Positions 44,452 through 52,325 of a stretch of DNA of 64,000 bases are shown piece after piece. The DNA is from Marinovum sp048263515. GTDB lineage: Bacteria > Pseudomonadota > Alphaproteobacteria > Rhodobacterales > Rhodobacteraceae. The notes below the pieces were generated by a model. The model worked only from the letters and a program-made list of their open reading frames with translations. It ran no database searches and was not told where the DNA came from. The stretch's first letter is position 1; every line of letters begins with the position of its first letter. The DNA is taken from the NCBI RefSeq assembly GCF_048263515.1, contig NZ_JBLXEC010000015.1, positions 42,784 to 106,783 on the forward strand. Direction: 5' to 3'. Both the position numbers and the translations under genes were made by a program.

Positions 44452-45087
44452 CTAGGGCGTTTCGCCGGCGCGGCCAGCCGGGGCCGAGGACGCCCGGACC
44501 CGGGCGAAAGAGGCCTGCGGCAGATCGGCGGCGGTGTCGACATCGGCGAGTGTCGCCAGATGCGCGATGCTATGTCCCGGCAGGGTGGCGCGGCTGTCGG
44601 CCAGCGCATGGTCCGTCGACCAGCGCACGCCCTGCAGGAACCCTGCCGGCTGGCGCGCCGGGTGGCGCAACCCGATCAGCCAGTAGCCACCGTCCGGCGC
44701 CGGGCCAAAGGCCGCGTCGTGACGGCCAAGCGCGGCAAAGGCGTGGGCGATATGGGTCTTGGTGATACCGGGAATGTCGCCGCCGATGATGCAGGCAGGC
44801 CCGGGCGGCAGGCCGCGGAGCACTCGCGCCATCCGCGCGCCGAGATCGCCGCGGCCTTGGGGAATGCGCGGTAGATGTCCCGGCCAGATGCGGCTCTGCA
44901 GCCCCTCGCGGTCGGGCGACACTGCCAGCACCAGCGCCCAGCGCGGGTCTTGCAGGCGCCGCAGCAGCTTTGCGGTCTGGTGACGAAACCACCAGGCGGC
45001 CTCGGTCATGCCGATGTCGCGGCCCAGACGGGTCTTGACCCGGCCGGGGTGCGGCTCTTTCAGCATGACGACGAGGCGTGGCCTCAC
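44452..45087 (-). CDS. DUF2064/TIGR04282-type glycosyltransferase-like protein
   Basis: 211 residues. LVVMLKEPHPGRVKTRLGRD, GDLGARMARVLRGL, CIIGGDIPGITKTHIAHAFA and AFGPAPDGGYWLIGL match the DUF2064 nucleotidyl/glycosyltransferase-like family; some relatives act in arsenosugar-type pathways, but no arsenic genes are nearby. Third gene of dapE-GNAT-DUF2064, coupled by a 4-bp overlap. Confidence 0.85.
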   Translation of the reverse strand: MRPRLVVMLKEPHPGRVKTRLGRDIGMTEAAWWFRHQTAKLLRRLQDPRWALVLAVSPDREGLQSRIWPGHLPRIPQGRGDLGARMARVLRGLPPGPACIIGGDIPGITKTHIAHAFAALGRHDAAFGPAPDGGYWLIGLRHPARQPAGFLQGVRWSTDHALADSRATLPGHSIAHLATLADVDTAADLPQASFARVRASSAPAGRAGETP

Positions 45088-45506
45088 AGGGTGCGTTCCA
45101 TCATCTTGTGCGGAATGCCGGCATCGTCGAAGACCTCGCCATAGGCGGCAAAGCCCAGCTTTTCGTAAAAGGCAATGGCATGCAGTTGCGAGCCCAGCGC
45201 CGCCCTTGAAAACCGCCCGTCGGCGCGCATCTCGTCCAGCGCCGCGCGGATCAGCGCCGCGCCCAGCCCGGTGCCGCGGGCCTCCTTGATGACGCAGACC
45301 CGGCCGATCTTGCCGATCTCGCCATTGGGCAGGATGCGTGCGGTGCCAAGCGGCCGGTCGCCGTCCATGGCCAGCAGGTGCAGCGCCACGTCGTCATAGG
45401 CATCACGCTCGATCTCGGGCGGCACGCCCTGTTCGTCGACAAAGACCTCGAAGCGCAGCTTGAGGCAGGTCTCCAGATCCTCGGTGCGGGTGATCGTCAC
45501 GCTCAT
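45084..45506 (-). CDS. GNAT family N-acetyltransferase
   Basis: 140 residues, single GNAT domain of the ElaA/YjcF style: CLKLRFEVFVDEQGVPPEIE, PLGTARILPNGEIGKIGRVC and the acetyl-CoA loop VIKEARGTGLGAALIRAAL. Substrate unknown. Overlaps both dapE (4 bp) and the DUF2064 gene (4 bp). Confidence 0.9.
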   Translation of the reverse strand: MSVTITRTEDLETCLKLRFEVFVDEQGVPPEIERDAYDDVALHLLAMDGDRPLGTARILPNGEIGKIGRVCVIKEARGTGLGAALIRAALDEMRADGRFSRAALGSQLHAIAFYEKLGFAAYGEVFDDAGIPHKMMERTL

Positions 45507-46648
45507 GCGAAGTAGTCCCTGAGGATGCGACTGTAGATCGCCTTGAGCTGGTGCACCTGGTCCACCGCGACCCGCTCGTCGACCTGGTGCATGGTGCGGC
45601 CCACGAGGCCGAACTCCACCACCGGGCAGTGATCCTTGACGAAACGCGCATCCGAGGTGCCGCCGGTGGTGCTGAGCTCCGGCGTGACGCCGGTCTCGGC
45701 CGCCACGGCGCGCGACACCAGCTCCGACAGCGGACCCGGCGGGGTGAGAAAGCTCTCGCCCGAGATCTTGATCCGCATCTCGACCTTGACGTCGAACTCC
45801 GCCGCCACCCTGTCGCCTTCGGCCCGCAGCCAGTCGCTGATCGCGGCGCCGGTATGGGCGTCGTTGAAGCGGATGTTGACGCAGCCGGTGCAGTCTGCCG
45901 GGATCACGTTGTTGGCCGGGTTGCCGGTGTCGATGGTCACCACCGCCAAGGTCGAGGCGTCGAAATGCTCGGTGCCGCGGTCAAGTTCGTGCGAGGCCAG
46001 CCGGTCCATCAGTCGTGCCATCGCCGGCAGCGGGTTCTTGGCCCGGTGCGGATAGGCGGAATGGCCCTGAACACCGGTCACGGAGATCCAGGCGGTCATC
46101 GAGCCGCGGCGGCCGATCTTCATCATCTGGCCCATGGTGTCGGGGCAGGTGGGTTCCCCCACAAGGCAGACCGACATGCGCTCGCCTTCCGCGTCCATGT
46201 AGTCGAGCAGCGCCCTGGTGCCGTGATCGGCATCGCCCTCTTCGTCACCGGTGATCGCCAGAATCACCGCGCCATCTGGCGGCGTCTCGGTGACGAAATC
46301 GGCGGCGGCGGCGGCAAAGGCGGCGACGCCGGACTTCATGTCGGTGGCGCCGCGGCCATAAAGGTAACCGTCACGGATCTCGGCACCGAAGGGATCGGCG
46401 GTCCAATCCTCGCGCCGGCCCAGCGGCACCACGTCGGTATGACCGTTGAAGCCGAAGGTGCGGGCATGGCCCTTGTCGCCCCAGCGGGCAAAGAGGTTCG
46501 AGATGCCGCCGCGGTCGACCCGGGTGCAGGCAAAGCCCGCCCCTTCGAGCACGCCCTGCACCACGTCCAGCGCGCCGCCATCTTCCGGCGTCACCGAGGG
46601 GCAGCGCACCAGCGCTGCGGTCAATTCGAGCGGGTCGGTCTGCGGCAT
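45503..46648 (-). CDS. dapE: succinyl-diaminopimelate desuccinylase
   Basis: 381-residue M20 zinc hydrolase of the succinylase branch of lysine/DAP synthesis. FNGHTDVVPLG (first metal His, Asp), RGATDMKSGVAAF, ITGDEEGDADHGT (catalytic Glu) and FGLVGRTMHQVDERVAVD (C-terminal His) are visible. Start MPQTDPLELTAALVRCPSVT at 46648. dapD, an earlier step of the same branch, is 3.5 kb away on the same strand. Confidence 0.96.
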   Translation of the reverse strand: MPQTDPLELTAALVRCPSVTPEDGGALDVVQGVLEGAGFACTRVDRGGISNLFARWGDKGHARTFGFNGHTDVVPLGRREDWTADPFGAEIRDGYLYGRGATDMKSGVAAFAAAAADFVTETPPDGAVILAITGDEEGDADHGTRALLDYMDAEGERMSVCLVGEPTCPDTMGQMMKIGRRGSMTAWISVTGVQGHSAYPHRAKNPLPAMARLMDRLASHELDRGTEHFDASTLAVVTIDTGNPANNVIPADCTGCVNIRFNDAHTGAAISDWLRAEGDRVAAEFDVKVEMRIKISGESFLTPPGPLSELVSRAVAAETGVTPELSTTGGTSDARFVKDHCPVVEFGLVGRTMHQVDERVAVDQVHQLKAIYSRILRDYFA

Positions 46649-46911
46649 GAAATCTCCCCCCGGGGATAGTGACCTATTTGCAGCGGCTTGCCCGCCGCGT
46701 TCCGGCATCGCTTAACAGAACCGGCAGAGCGGTGCTAGGCTGGGCGCAACAATGACGCGGCCCTCGCAAAGGCACCGCCGGCCCGCCCCGGACCCTTCCG
46801 GCGTGCAAACCGGCAGAAGACGCCACGGGGGAACACCGCGCAGTAGGGCTGGAGCAGTTACATGGTTTGTCAGGTCTCGCGATCCGTCGCGTCTTTCTTG
46901 CGGTGCGCCCG

Positions 46912-47973
46912 ATGAGCTGGATTGCCGCCCTTGCGCATGTCGGATCGCGCCAGGTCTTTCCACCGTTCGACAAGGTGCCGCCGCGCGGGGCGATGCGGCG
47001 CGGCACGGTGTTGCTGGAATGCACGCTGAGCGCGGTTGCCAGCGCCCAGCCGATCCTGCGCATTCCGCTGCAGGCCCATGCCGCCGGTCATCTCTCGATC
47101 CTCGCCCTGCCGCAGGGCTCCTTCGCGCTGGTCGTGGCGCAGGGCCGCTCGATGGTGCACCGCACCCTGCGGCTGCCCTTGCCGGAAGGCGGCCATGTGC
47201 TGCGGCTGAGCCTCGCCTGGGATTGCGAGGCCGGGCTGGCGCGCTTCGGTGTGGAACGCGCCGACGGTCAGGGCTTTGTCACCGGCGCCATGGACCTGCC
47301 GGCGCCGATGGCGCTCGACAGCCTGACCGCCTTTGACGCGATGCAGATCTGCGCGCCGGAAGAGGCGGACCTGGGCTTTCTGGCGATCTCCAACAGTGTC
47401 GAGCCGGTGGGCCCCTTGCCGGGGCTGGCGGCGCGGACCTTCGTGTCCACGCCCTTCGGCGCGCGAGAGGTGTCGCGGCTCAGGACCGGCGATCTGGTGA
47501 TGACCCGTGACGGCGCGCCAGAGCCAGTGCTGCACGTGGCACAGCGCATCCTGCCGGGGCTGGGCAGTTTTGCCCCGATCCGCCTGCGCGCGCCGTATTT
47601 CGGGCTGGACCGTGACATCGTGGTGGCACCGCATCAGAAGATCTTCGTCACCGGCGCGGCGGTCGACTATACCTTCGGCTGCGAAGGCGTGCTGGTGCCG
47701 GCGGGGTATCTGGTGAACGGCCAGTCGGCGCTGCCCGAGCCCAACCTGCCGCTGGTGAGCTACGCCCAGGTGCTCTTGCCGTCACATGCGGTGATTGCCG
47801 CCAGCGGCGCCTGGACCGAGAGCCTTTATGTCGGGCGCTTGCGTCGTGACGAGGACAGGCTGGCGGCCTCGCTGCTGGCCGAGGTCAACCCGGTGCTGCT
47901 GCCGGAACAGGCGCATCTGGCGCCGCCGGTGCTGAAACGGTTCGAAGCGCGGGCGCTGGCCGAGGTGGCCTGA
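46912..47973 (+). CDS. Hint domain protein lacking the usual nucleophile
   Basis: 353 residues. The first 170 resemble a LamG-type beta domain; from about residue 175 a Hint_2 domain runs through AREVSRLRTGDLVMTRDG, APYFGLDRDIVVAPHQKIFV and HAVIAASGAWTESLY. Most Hint_2 proteins start this domain with CFTPGT; here the equivalent is LAARTFVSTPFG, with no Cys, so self-cleavage is doubtful. ATG 46912 (MSWIAALAH) is preferred over TTG 46867. Such proteins are frequent and uncharacterised in Rhodobacterales. Confidence 0.82.
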   Translation: MSWIAALAHVGSRQVFPPFDKVPPRGAMRRGTVLLECTLSAVASAQPILRIPLQAHAAGHLSILALPQGSFALVVAQGRSMVHRTLRLPLPEGGHVLRLSLAWDCEAGLARFGVERADGQGFVTGAMDLPAPMALDSLTAFDAMQICAPEEADLGFLAISNSVEPVGPLPGLAARTFVSTPFGAREVSRLRTGDLVMTRDGAPEPVLHVAQRILPGLGSFAPIRLRAPYFGLDRDIVVAPHQKIFVTGAAVDYTFGCEGVLVPAGYLVNGQSALPEPNLPLVSYAQVLLPSHAVIAASGAWTESLYVGRLRRDEDRLAASLLAEVNPVLLPEQAHLAPPVLKRFEARALAEVA

Positions 47974-47978
47974 GCGGC

Positions 47979-48323
47979 TCAGTCGTCGCTGGCCTCGAGC
48001 GGGTCGTAGAACGGCTCCATCTGCGCCACCACCACCGAATTCTCGTCGAGGGCGCGCTGCATCAGTTCGGCCTCTGCCTCGTCGATCTCCTCGCCCGCTG
48101 CGCGGCGCTCCTCGAGCGAGCCGTGGCCGGTGACATCGAGCGGTGCCAGATCGGCCTGTTTCAGCAGCGCCACGGTTTCGCGCACCGCTTCGGCTTCGTC
48201 GACGCCGGAGGCATAACAGACCAGCCCGGCGCCGGTGGCGCCCTTGGGCAGGCCGTCGCCGGACTTGCGCCCGACCTGGACGACGAGGGTGTAGACTTGC
48301 TGGTTGCGGGCTTTCTTGGTCAT
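47979..48323 (-). CDS. conserved hypothetical protein
   Basis: 114 residues, no family recognised. YTLVVQVGRKSGDGLPKGAT at the N-terminus, then a helix (ETVALLKQADLAPL) and an acidic C-terminus (EEIDEAEAELMQRALDENSV). Soluble, small alpha/beta protein. I use the start MTKKARNQQVYT at 48323; the upstream open frame is Arg-rich and unconvincing. Convergent with the Hint gene, 5 bp apart, and divergent from the receptor channel. Confidence 0.72.
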   Translation of the reverse strand: MTKKARNQQVYTLVVQVGRKSGDGLPKGATGAGLVCYASGVDEAEAVRETVALLKQADLAPLDVTGHGSLEERRAAGEEIDEAEAELMQRALDENSVVVAQMEPFYDPLEASDD

Positions 48324-48499
48324 GCGCTGCGGATGCGTCGGGCGCGCGCGCTTGTCAAGCCGGTTGCCGGGGGCGCCGGCGGGATTTGCGGCGAATGGGT
48401 CAACCCGGCAGCGCAATCTGCGCGTGGGGCGCGCGGCGCTGTTGCACTGATGGCGGCGCTGCCGATACACCCGTCAGAAGCAACCCGAGGAAGACCACC

Positions 48500-49567
48500 A
48501 TGGCCCGCCGGCCCATCATTGCCCATCTCGTCTCTGCCCTGTTCCTTCTGACCCTCTGGGTCGGCGGCGGTCCGGCGCAGGCCCAGGACGAGGCGCTGAA
48601 ATTCGTCACCGTCGAGCGGCCGCCGTTTGCCATGGGCACCGAGGCGCAGACCGGCTTCAGCATCGACCTGATGCGGATGATGGCCGATCACATCGGCCGC
48701 GAGGTGCGGTTCGAGACCGCCGGGTCGTTCAGCGAGATGCTCGAGCAGGTGGCCCAGGGCGCAGCGGATGGCGCCATCGCCAACATCTCGATCACCGCGG
48801 CGCGCGAGGCGCAGATGGACTTCACCCTGCCGGTGTTTGAAAGTGGCTTGCAGCTGATGGTCTCGGGCTCGGACCGGACACCGCTCTGGCAGCAGGTCTT
48901 CACCCGCGACATCGCGATCTACCTGGGCGTGGCGATTGCCATGCTCTGTGCCGCCGGCTTCTTCATGTGGCTCTTCGAGCGCCGCCATCAGCCCTATTTC
49001 GAGAAACCCGCGCGAGAGGCCTTCTTTCCGTCGTTCTGGTGGGCGCTGAACCTGGTGGTGAACGGCGGCTTCGAAGAGCGCCAGCCGCGCTCGATCCCCG
49101 GCCGGCTTCTGGCGACGGTGATGGTGTTTTCCAGCCTCTTCGTGGTGTCGATCTTCGTCGCCAAGATCACCGCGGCGATCACCGTCAACGAGCTGACCTC
49201 GAGCGTGACCAGCCTCAACGATCTCGACAGCCGGGCAGTGGGGTCGGTGGCCGGCTCGACGGCGTCGGATTTCCTCGATGCGCGGGCGGTGGCGCATAGT
49301 GCTTATCCGGGGTTCGCCGAGATGATCGCCGCCTTCGAGGCCGAGGAGGTCAGCGTCGTGGTCTTCGACGCGCCGCTTCTGCGCTACTACCTGTCGCAGC
49401 ATCGTGACGGCGAGGCCTATCTGGTCGACACGGTGTTCCGGCGCGAGGACTACGGCATTGCCTTGCCGACCGGCAGCCCGTTGCGTGAAAGGCTGAATCA
49501 GGCGCTGCTGCAGCTGCAGGAGGACGGTCAGTACAATGCGCTGGTGCGGAAGTGGTTCGGGGGGTGA
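48500..49567 (+). CDS. prokaryotic glutamate-receptor-like ligand-gated channel (GluR0 architecture)
   Basis: 355 residues: signal peptide (1-29), ligand-binding lobe S1 (about 30-130, with ISITAAREAQMDFTLPV), M1 (about 137-158), pore loop (about 176-195, FWWALNLVVNGGFEE), M2 (about 203-228, ending FVAKITAAITV) and lobe S2 (230-355, SVAGSTASDFL; VVVFDAPLLRYYL; YGIALPTGSPLRERL). This is the S1-M1-P-M2-S2 order of Synechocystis GluR0, not of a simple ABC binding protein. At the filter position it reads NGGFEE instead of TVGYGD. Ligand is probably an amino acid. Monocistronic. Confidence 0.85.
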   Translation: MARRPIIAHLVSALFLLTLWVGGGPAQAQDEALKFVTVERPPFAMGTEAQTGFSIDLMRMMADHIGREVRFETAGSFSEMLEQVAQGAADGAIANISITAAREAQMDFTLPVFESGLQLMVSGSDRTPLWQQVFTRDIAIYLGVAIAMLCAAGFFMWLFERRHQPYFEKPAREAFFPSFWWALNLVVNGGFEERQPRSIPGRLLATVMVFSSLFVVSIFVAKITAAITVNELTSSVTSLNDLDSRAVGSVAGSTASDFLDARAVAHSAYPGFAEMIAAFEAEEVSVVVFDAPLLRYYLSQHRDGEAYLVDTVFRREDYGIALPTGSPLRERLNQALLQLQEDGQYNALVRKWFGG

Positions 49568-49593
49568 TAGGGACTTCGGGAGTTTAGCGCCAT

Positions 49594-49631
49594 GCGCGTT
49601 AACAGCGGCCAAAGGCTGCCGCGCATGAGGC
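49594..49631 (+). repeat. convergent-junction repeat, copy 6 (5' fragment)
   Basis: Only the start GCGCGTTAACAGCGGCC and the first part of the 5' arm (CTGCCGCGCATG) remain; the rest is absent before copy 7. Confidence 0.75.
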
Positions 49632-49670
49632 AAGGCTTGCTTCAACGCCAACCCCCGTTCAGCTCACCCA

Positions 49671-49837
49671 GCGCGTTAATAGCGGCTGCAAGCCGCCGCG
49701 CATCGCCGGGCCGCCCCCCGGCACGGCGATATGGCTGACGTGAGCGCGCCGATCCGATCTTCTTCGGATATGGCCTGAATAAAGCGCTGCCGAACGAGGG
49801 TTGGATCGCCGCACCGCGGCCCGACGACACGCGGCTC
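49671..49837 (+). repeat. convergent-junction repeat, copy 7 (short form)
   Basis: Full 167-bp member of subfamily 1; the first motif reads GCGCGTTAATAGCGGC. The 3' arm is GCGGCCCGACGACACG; its two differences from the perfect arm become G-U wobbles in a minus-strand transcript. Confidence 0.88.
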
Positions 49838-49870
49838 AGCGCCATCGCCATCGCCCGTGCACGTCACCAA

Positions 49871-50035
49871 GCGCGTTAACAGCGGCCGCAGGCCGCCGCG
49901 CATCGCCGGGCCGCCCCCCGACACGGCGATTTGGCTGACGCCGCCGCGTCGATCTGATCTTCTTCGGATGTGGCGTGGATAAAGTGCTGCCGAACTGAGG
50001 GCGCATCGCCGCACCGCGGCCCGACAATGCGCGGC
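49871..50035 (+). repeat. convergent-junction repeat, copy 8 (short form)
   Basis: Full member 34 bp after copy 7, with the same middle motifs (GGCGATTTGGCTGACG, GATAAAGTGCTGCCGAA). It ends 58 bp beyond the dapD stop. Confidence 0.88.
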
Positions 50036-50093
50036 GACTTGCCCCGGGCGCAGCAAAAGGCTCCGGCGGGTGACCCCACCGAAGCCCAGGAAA

Positions 50094-50921
50094 TCAGTCT
50101 CGCAGCAGCTCGTTGATGCCGGTCTTGGAGCGGGTCCGCTCGTCGACCCGCTTCACGATCACCGCGCAATAGAGGTTGATGCCGTTCTTCGACGGCATCG
50201 AGCCGGCTACCACCACCGAATAGGGCGGCACTTCGCCGTACATCACTTCACCGGTCTCGCGGTCGACGATCTTGGTGGACTGTCCGATGAAGACCCCCAT
50301 GCCCAGCACCGAGCCTTCGCGCACGATGCAGCCTTCGACCACCTCGGAGCGGGCGCCTATGAAGCAGTTGTCCTCGATGATCGTCGGGCCGGCCTGCATC
50401 GGCTCCAGTACGCCGCCGATGCCGACGCCGCCCGACAGGTGCACGTTCTTGCCGATCTGCGCGCAGGAACCCACGGTGGCCCAGCCGTCTACCATCGAGC
50501 CTTCGTCGACATAGGCGCCGAGGTTGACGAAGGACGGCATCAGCACCACGCCGGGGGCGATATAGGCTGAGCGGCGCACGATCGAGCCGGGCACGGCGCG
50601 GAAGCCTGCGGCGCGCCACTTGGCGTCGTCCCAGCCCTCGAACTTCGAGGGCACCTTGTCCCACCAGCCGGAGTTGCCGTTGCCGCCGGGGATCTGCTCC
50701 ATGTCATTGAGACGGAAGGACAACAGCACCGCCTTCTTGGCCCATTGGTTGACATGCCACTCGCCGCTGTCGCGCTTTTCCGCCACCCGCAGCGCGCCGC
50801 TGTCGAGCGCGTTCAGCGTCGCTTCGATCGCCTCGCGGGTCTCGCCGCCGGTCTCGGGCGTGATGGTGTCGCGGGCGTCCCATGCCGCTTCGATGGCTGT
50901 CTCAAGCTGGGCGTTGGACAT
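50094..50921 (-). CDS. dapD: 2,3,4,5-tetrahydropyridine-2,6-dicarboxylate N-succinyltransferase
   Basis: 275-residue left-handed beta-helix acyltransferase adding succinyl to tetrahydrodipicolinate in lysine/DAP synthesis. N-terminal helical part, then hexapeptide repeats (SAYIAPGVVLMPSFVNLGAY, GSMVDGWATVGSCAQIGKNV, GARSEVVEGCIVREGSV) and KTGINELLRD at the end. Product is used by DapC and then DapE, encoded 3.5 kb away. Confidence 0.97.
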   Translation of the reverse strand: MSNAQLETAIEAAWDARDTITPETGGETREAIEATLNALDSGALRVAEKRDSGEWHVNQWAKKAVLLSFRLNDMEQIPGGNGNSGWWDKVPSKFEGWDDAKWRAAGFRAVPGSIVRRSAYIAPGVVLMPSFVNLGAYVDEGSMVDGWATVGSCAQIGKNVHLSGGVGIGGVLEPMQAGPTIIEDNCFIGARSEVVEGCIVREGSVLGMGVFIGQSTKIVDRETGEVMYGEVPPYSVVVAGSMPSKNGINLYCAVIVKRVDERTRSKTGINELLRD

Positions 50922-51061
50922 GGATGTTCCTCCGTCTGGTCCGTCATGCAGTCGCGTTGCGGCGCCTTAGACAGGAAAATACCGCTTTGCGCAATCGGGG
51001 TTGAGTTCGCCGCGCGAACGTTCTTGGATGCGGGACACGCCGAAAAGAGCAGGATGGCCCC

Positions 51062-51940
51062 ATGAACGATCACCGCCGCAGCCGGTTTCGCGACGCCCAG
51101 GAAGACCGCAGGGAGGCGGACCGCACACCGGATACGCCGCAGACCCTGGCGCCGGCCTATCGCCTGGCCTTTGCCGACGAGGATTTCCTCTGCCGGGACG
51201 AGCTGCGGCCGGTGCGGTTGCAGCTGGAGCTGCTGAAGCCGGAAATGATGATGACAGAGGCGGGGGTGGAGAGCACCATCGTGCTCTTTGGCGGTGCGCG
51301 CATTCCGAAACCGTCCGAGAAGCACACCGCCCGGACCGAGACCCTGGCCGAGCTGTCGCGCTTCTACGACGAGGCGCGGCGCTTTGCCCGGCTGATGACC
51401 GAGGAATCGATGAAAACCGGCGGGCGCGAGAACATCGTCGTCACCGGTGGGGGCCCCGGCGTGATGGAGGCCGGCAACCGCGGCGCGGAAGAGGCCGGCG
51501 GCAAGTCCATCGGGCTCAACATCGTGCTGCCGCATGAACAGGCGCCGAACCAGTACGTCACGCCCGAGCTCTGCTTCAACTTTCACTATTTTGCCATCCG
51601 CAAGATGCACTTCCTGATGCGGGCCAAGGCGATCTGTGTCTTTCCCGGCGGCTTCGGCACCATGGACGAGTTGTTCGAGGCGCTGACGCTGATCCAGACC
51701 GGGCGGATGGACCGGGTGCCGTTCCTGCTGTTCGGACGCGCCTTCTGGGAGCGCATCGTCAACTGGGAGGCGCTGGCCGATGCCGGCACGATCGCCGCGC
51801 AGGACCTGGATCTCTTTCGGTTTGTCGAGACCGCCGAAGAGGCGCTCGAGGTCATTCACAACTGGGCGCCGGCGCCCAAGCGCGACGAAATCCCCGGCCG
51901 GCAGAAAACCGATCCCGCAGAGGATGCGGACCGGACCTGA
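51062..51940 (+). CDS. LOG family (TIGR00730-type) nucleotide phosphoribohydrolase-like protein
   Basis: 292 residues. Rossmann-like LOG core with VVTGGGPGVMEAGNRGA and PGGFGTMDELFEAL, the phosphoribohydrolase signatures. The extra N-terminal 60 residues make it longer than typical cytokinin-activating LOG enzymes and closer to PpnN-like nucleosidases. Likely cleaves nucleoside monophosphates to base and ribose 5-phosphate. Single gene, its stop abutting the small gene on the other strand. Confidence 0.88.
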   Translation: MNDHRRSRFRDAQEDRREADRTPDTPQTLAPAYRLAFADEDFLCRDELRPVRLQLELLKPEMMMTEAGVESTIVLFGGARIPKPSEKHTARTETLAELSRFYDEARRFARLMTEESMKTGGRENIVVTGGGPGVMEAGNRGAEEAGGKSIGLNIVLPHEQAPNQYVTPELCFNFHYFAIRKMHFLMRAKAICVFPGGFGTMDELFEALTLIQTGRMDRVPFLLFGRAFWERIVNWEALADAGTIAAQDLDLFRFVETAEEALEVIHNWAPAPKRDEIPGRQKTDPAEDADRT

Positions 51941-52150
51941 TCAGGCAGACAGCTGCGCGGGCAGGGCGCAAAGCTCCTGGCCGTGCGGCAGCGTGGTGAT
52001 CATGTCGCCGTGATCGGTGTGCTTGATGGCATAGCCGTAGCCGGCGATGCGGTGCTGCCATTCACGCGCGCTCAGCGCCTTTTCGCGTTCTTCCTCAAGC
52101 AGGAGGAGGATCTGGGCGATGGTGACCTGGTCAATCTCGGTGGTGGACAT
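51941..52150 (-). CDS. small hypothetical protein
   Basis: 69 residues, mostly helical (MSTTEIDQVTIAQILLLLEEE), then HRIAGYGYAIKHTDHGDMIT. No family recognised. Its stop abuts that of the LOG gene. The composition looks protein-like rather than random, and the upstream region is AT-richer, as expected for a promoter. Moderate confidence that it is real. Confidence 0.6.
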   Translation of the reverse strand: MSTTEIDQVTIAQILLLLEEEREKALSAREWQHRIAGYGYAIKHTDHGDMITTLPHGQELCALPAQLSA

Positions 52151-52325
52151 GAGCTCTACTCTCGTTGGGTTGTTTATTGTTTATGCTTCATGGCTAATCC
52201 CCGATTCGGGCGGGCATCGTTCGTAAATCGGGCATTTTCTGGCGCGGTCCTCCGCGTGTCGGGGGTCTCTGGACAGTTGCCGCCAAACCCCTAGTGTCGG
52301 GGGCAACCGTCGACGGAGAGACCCC

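Noticed and set aside
49676..50056. Small minus-strand open frames inside the repeats (similar ones at 7.9, 17.1, 41.6, 60.0 and 63.6 kb)
   Set aside because: Similar peptides (for example containing SAALY and MRGGL) arise because the repeat itself is translated in the same frame; such frames are probably mis-annotated as genes. Structure, not coding, is conserved.
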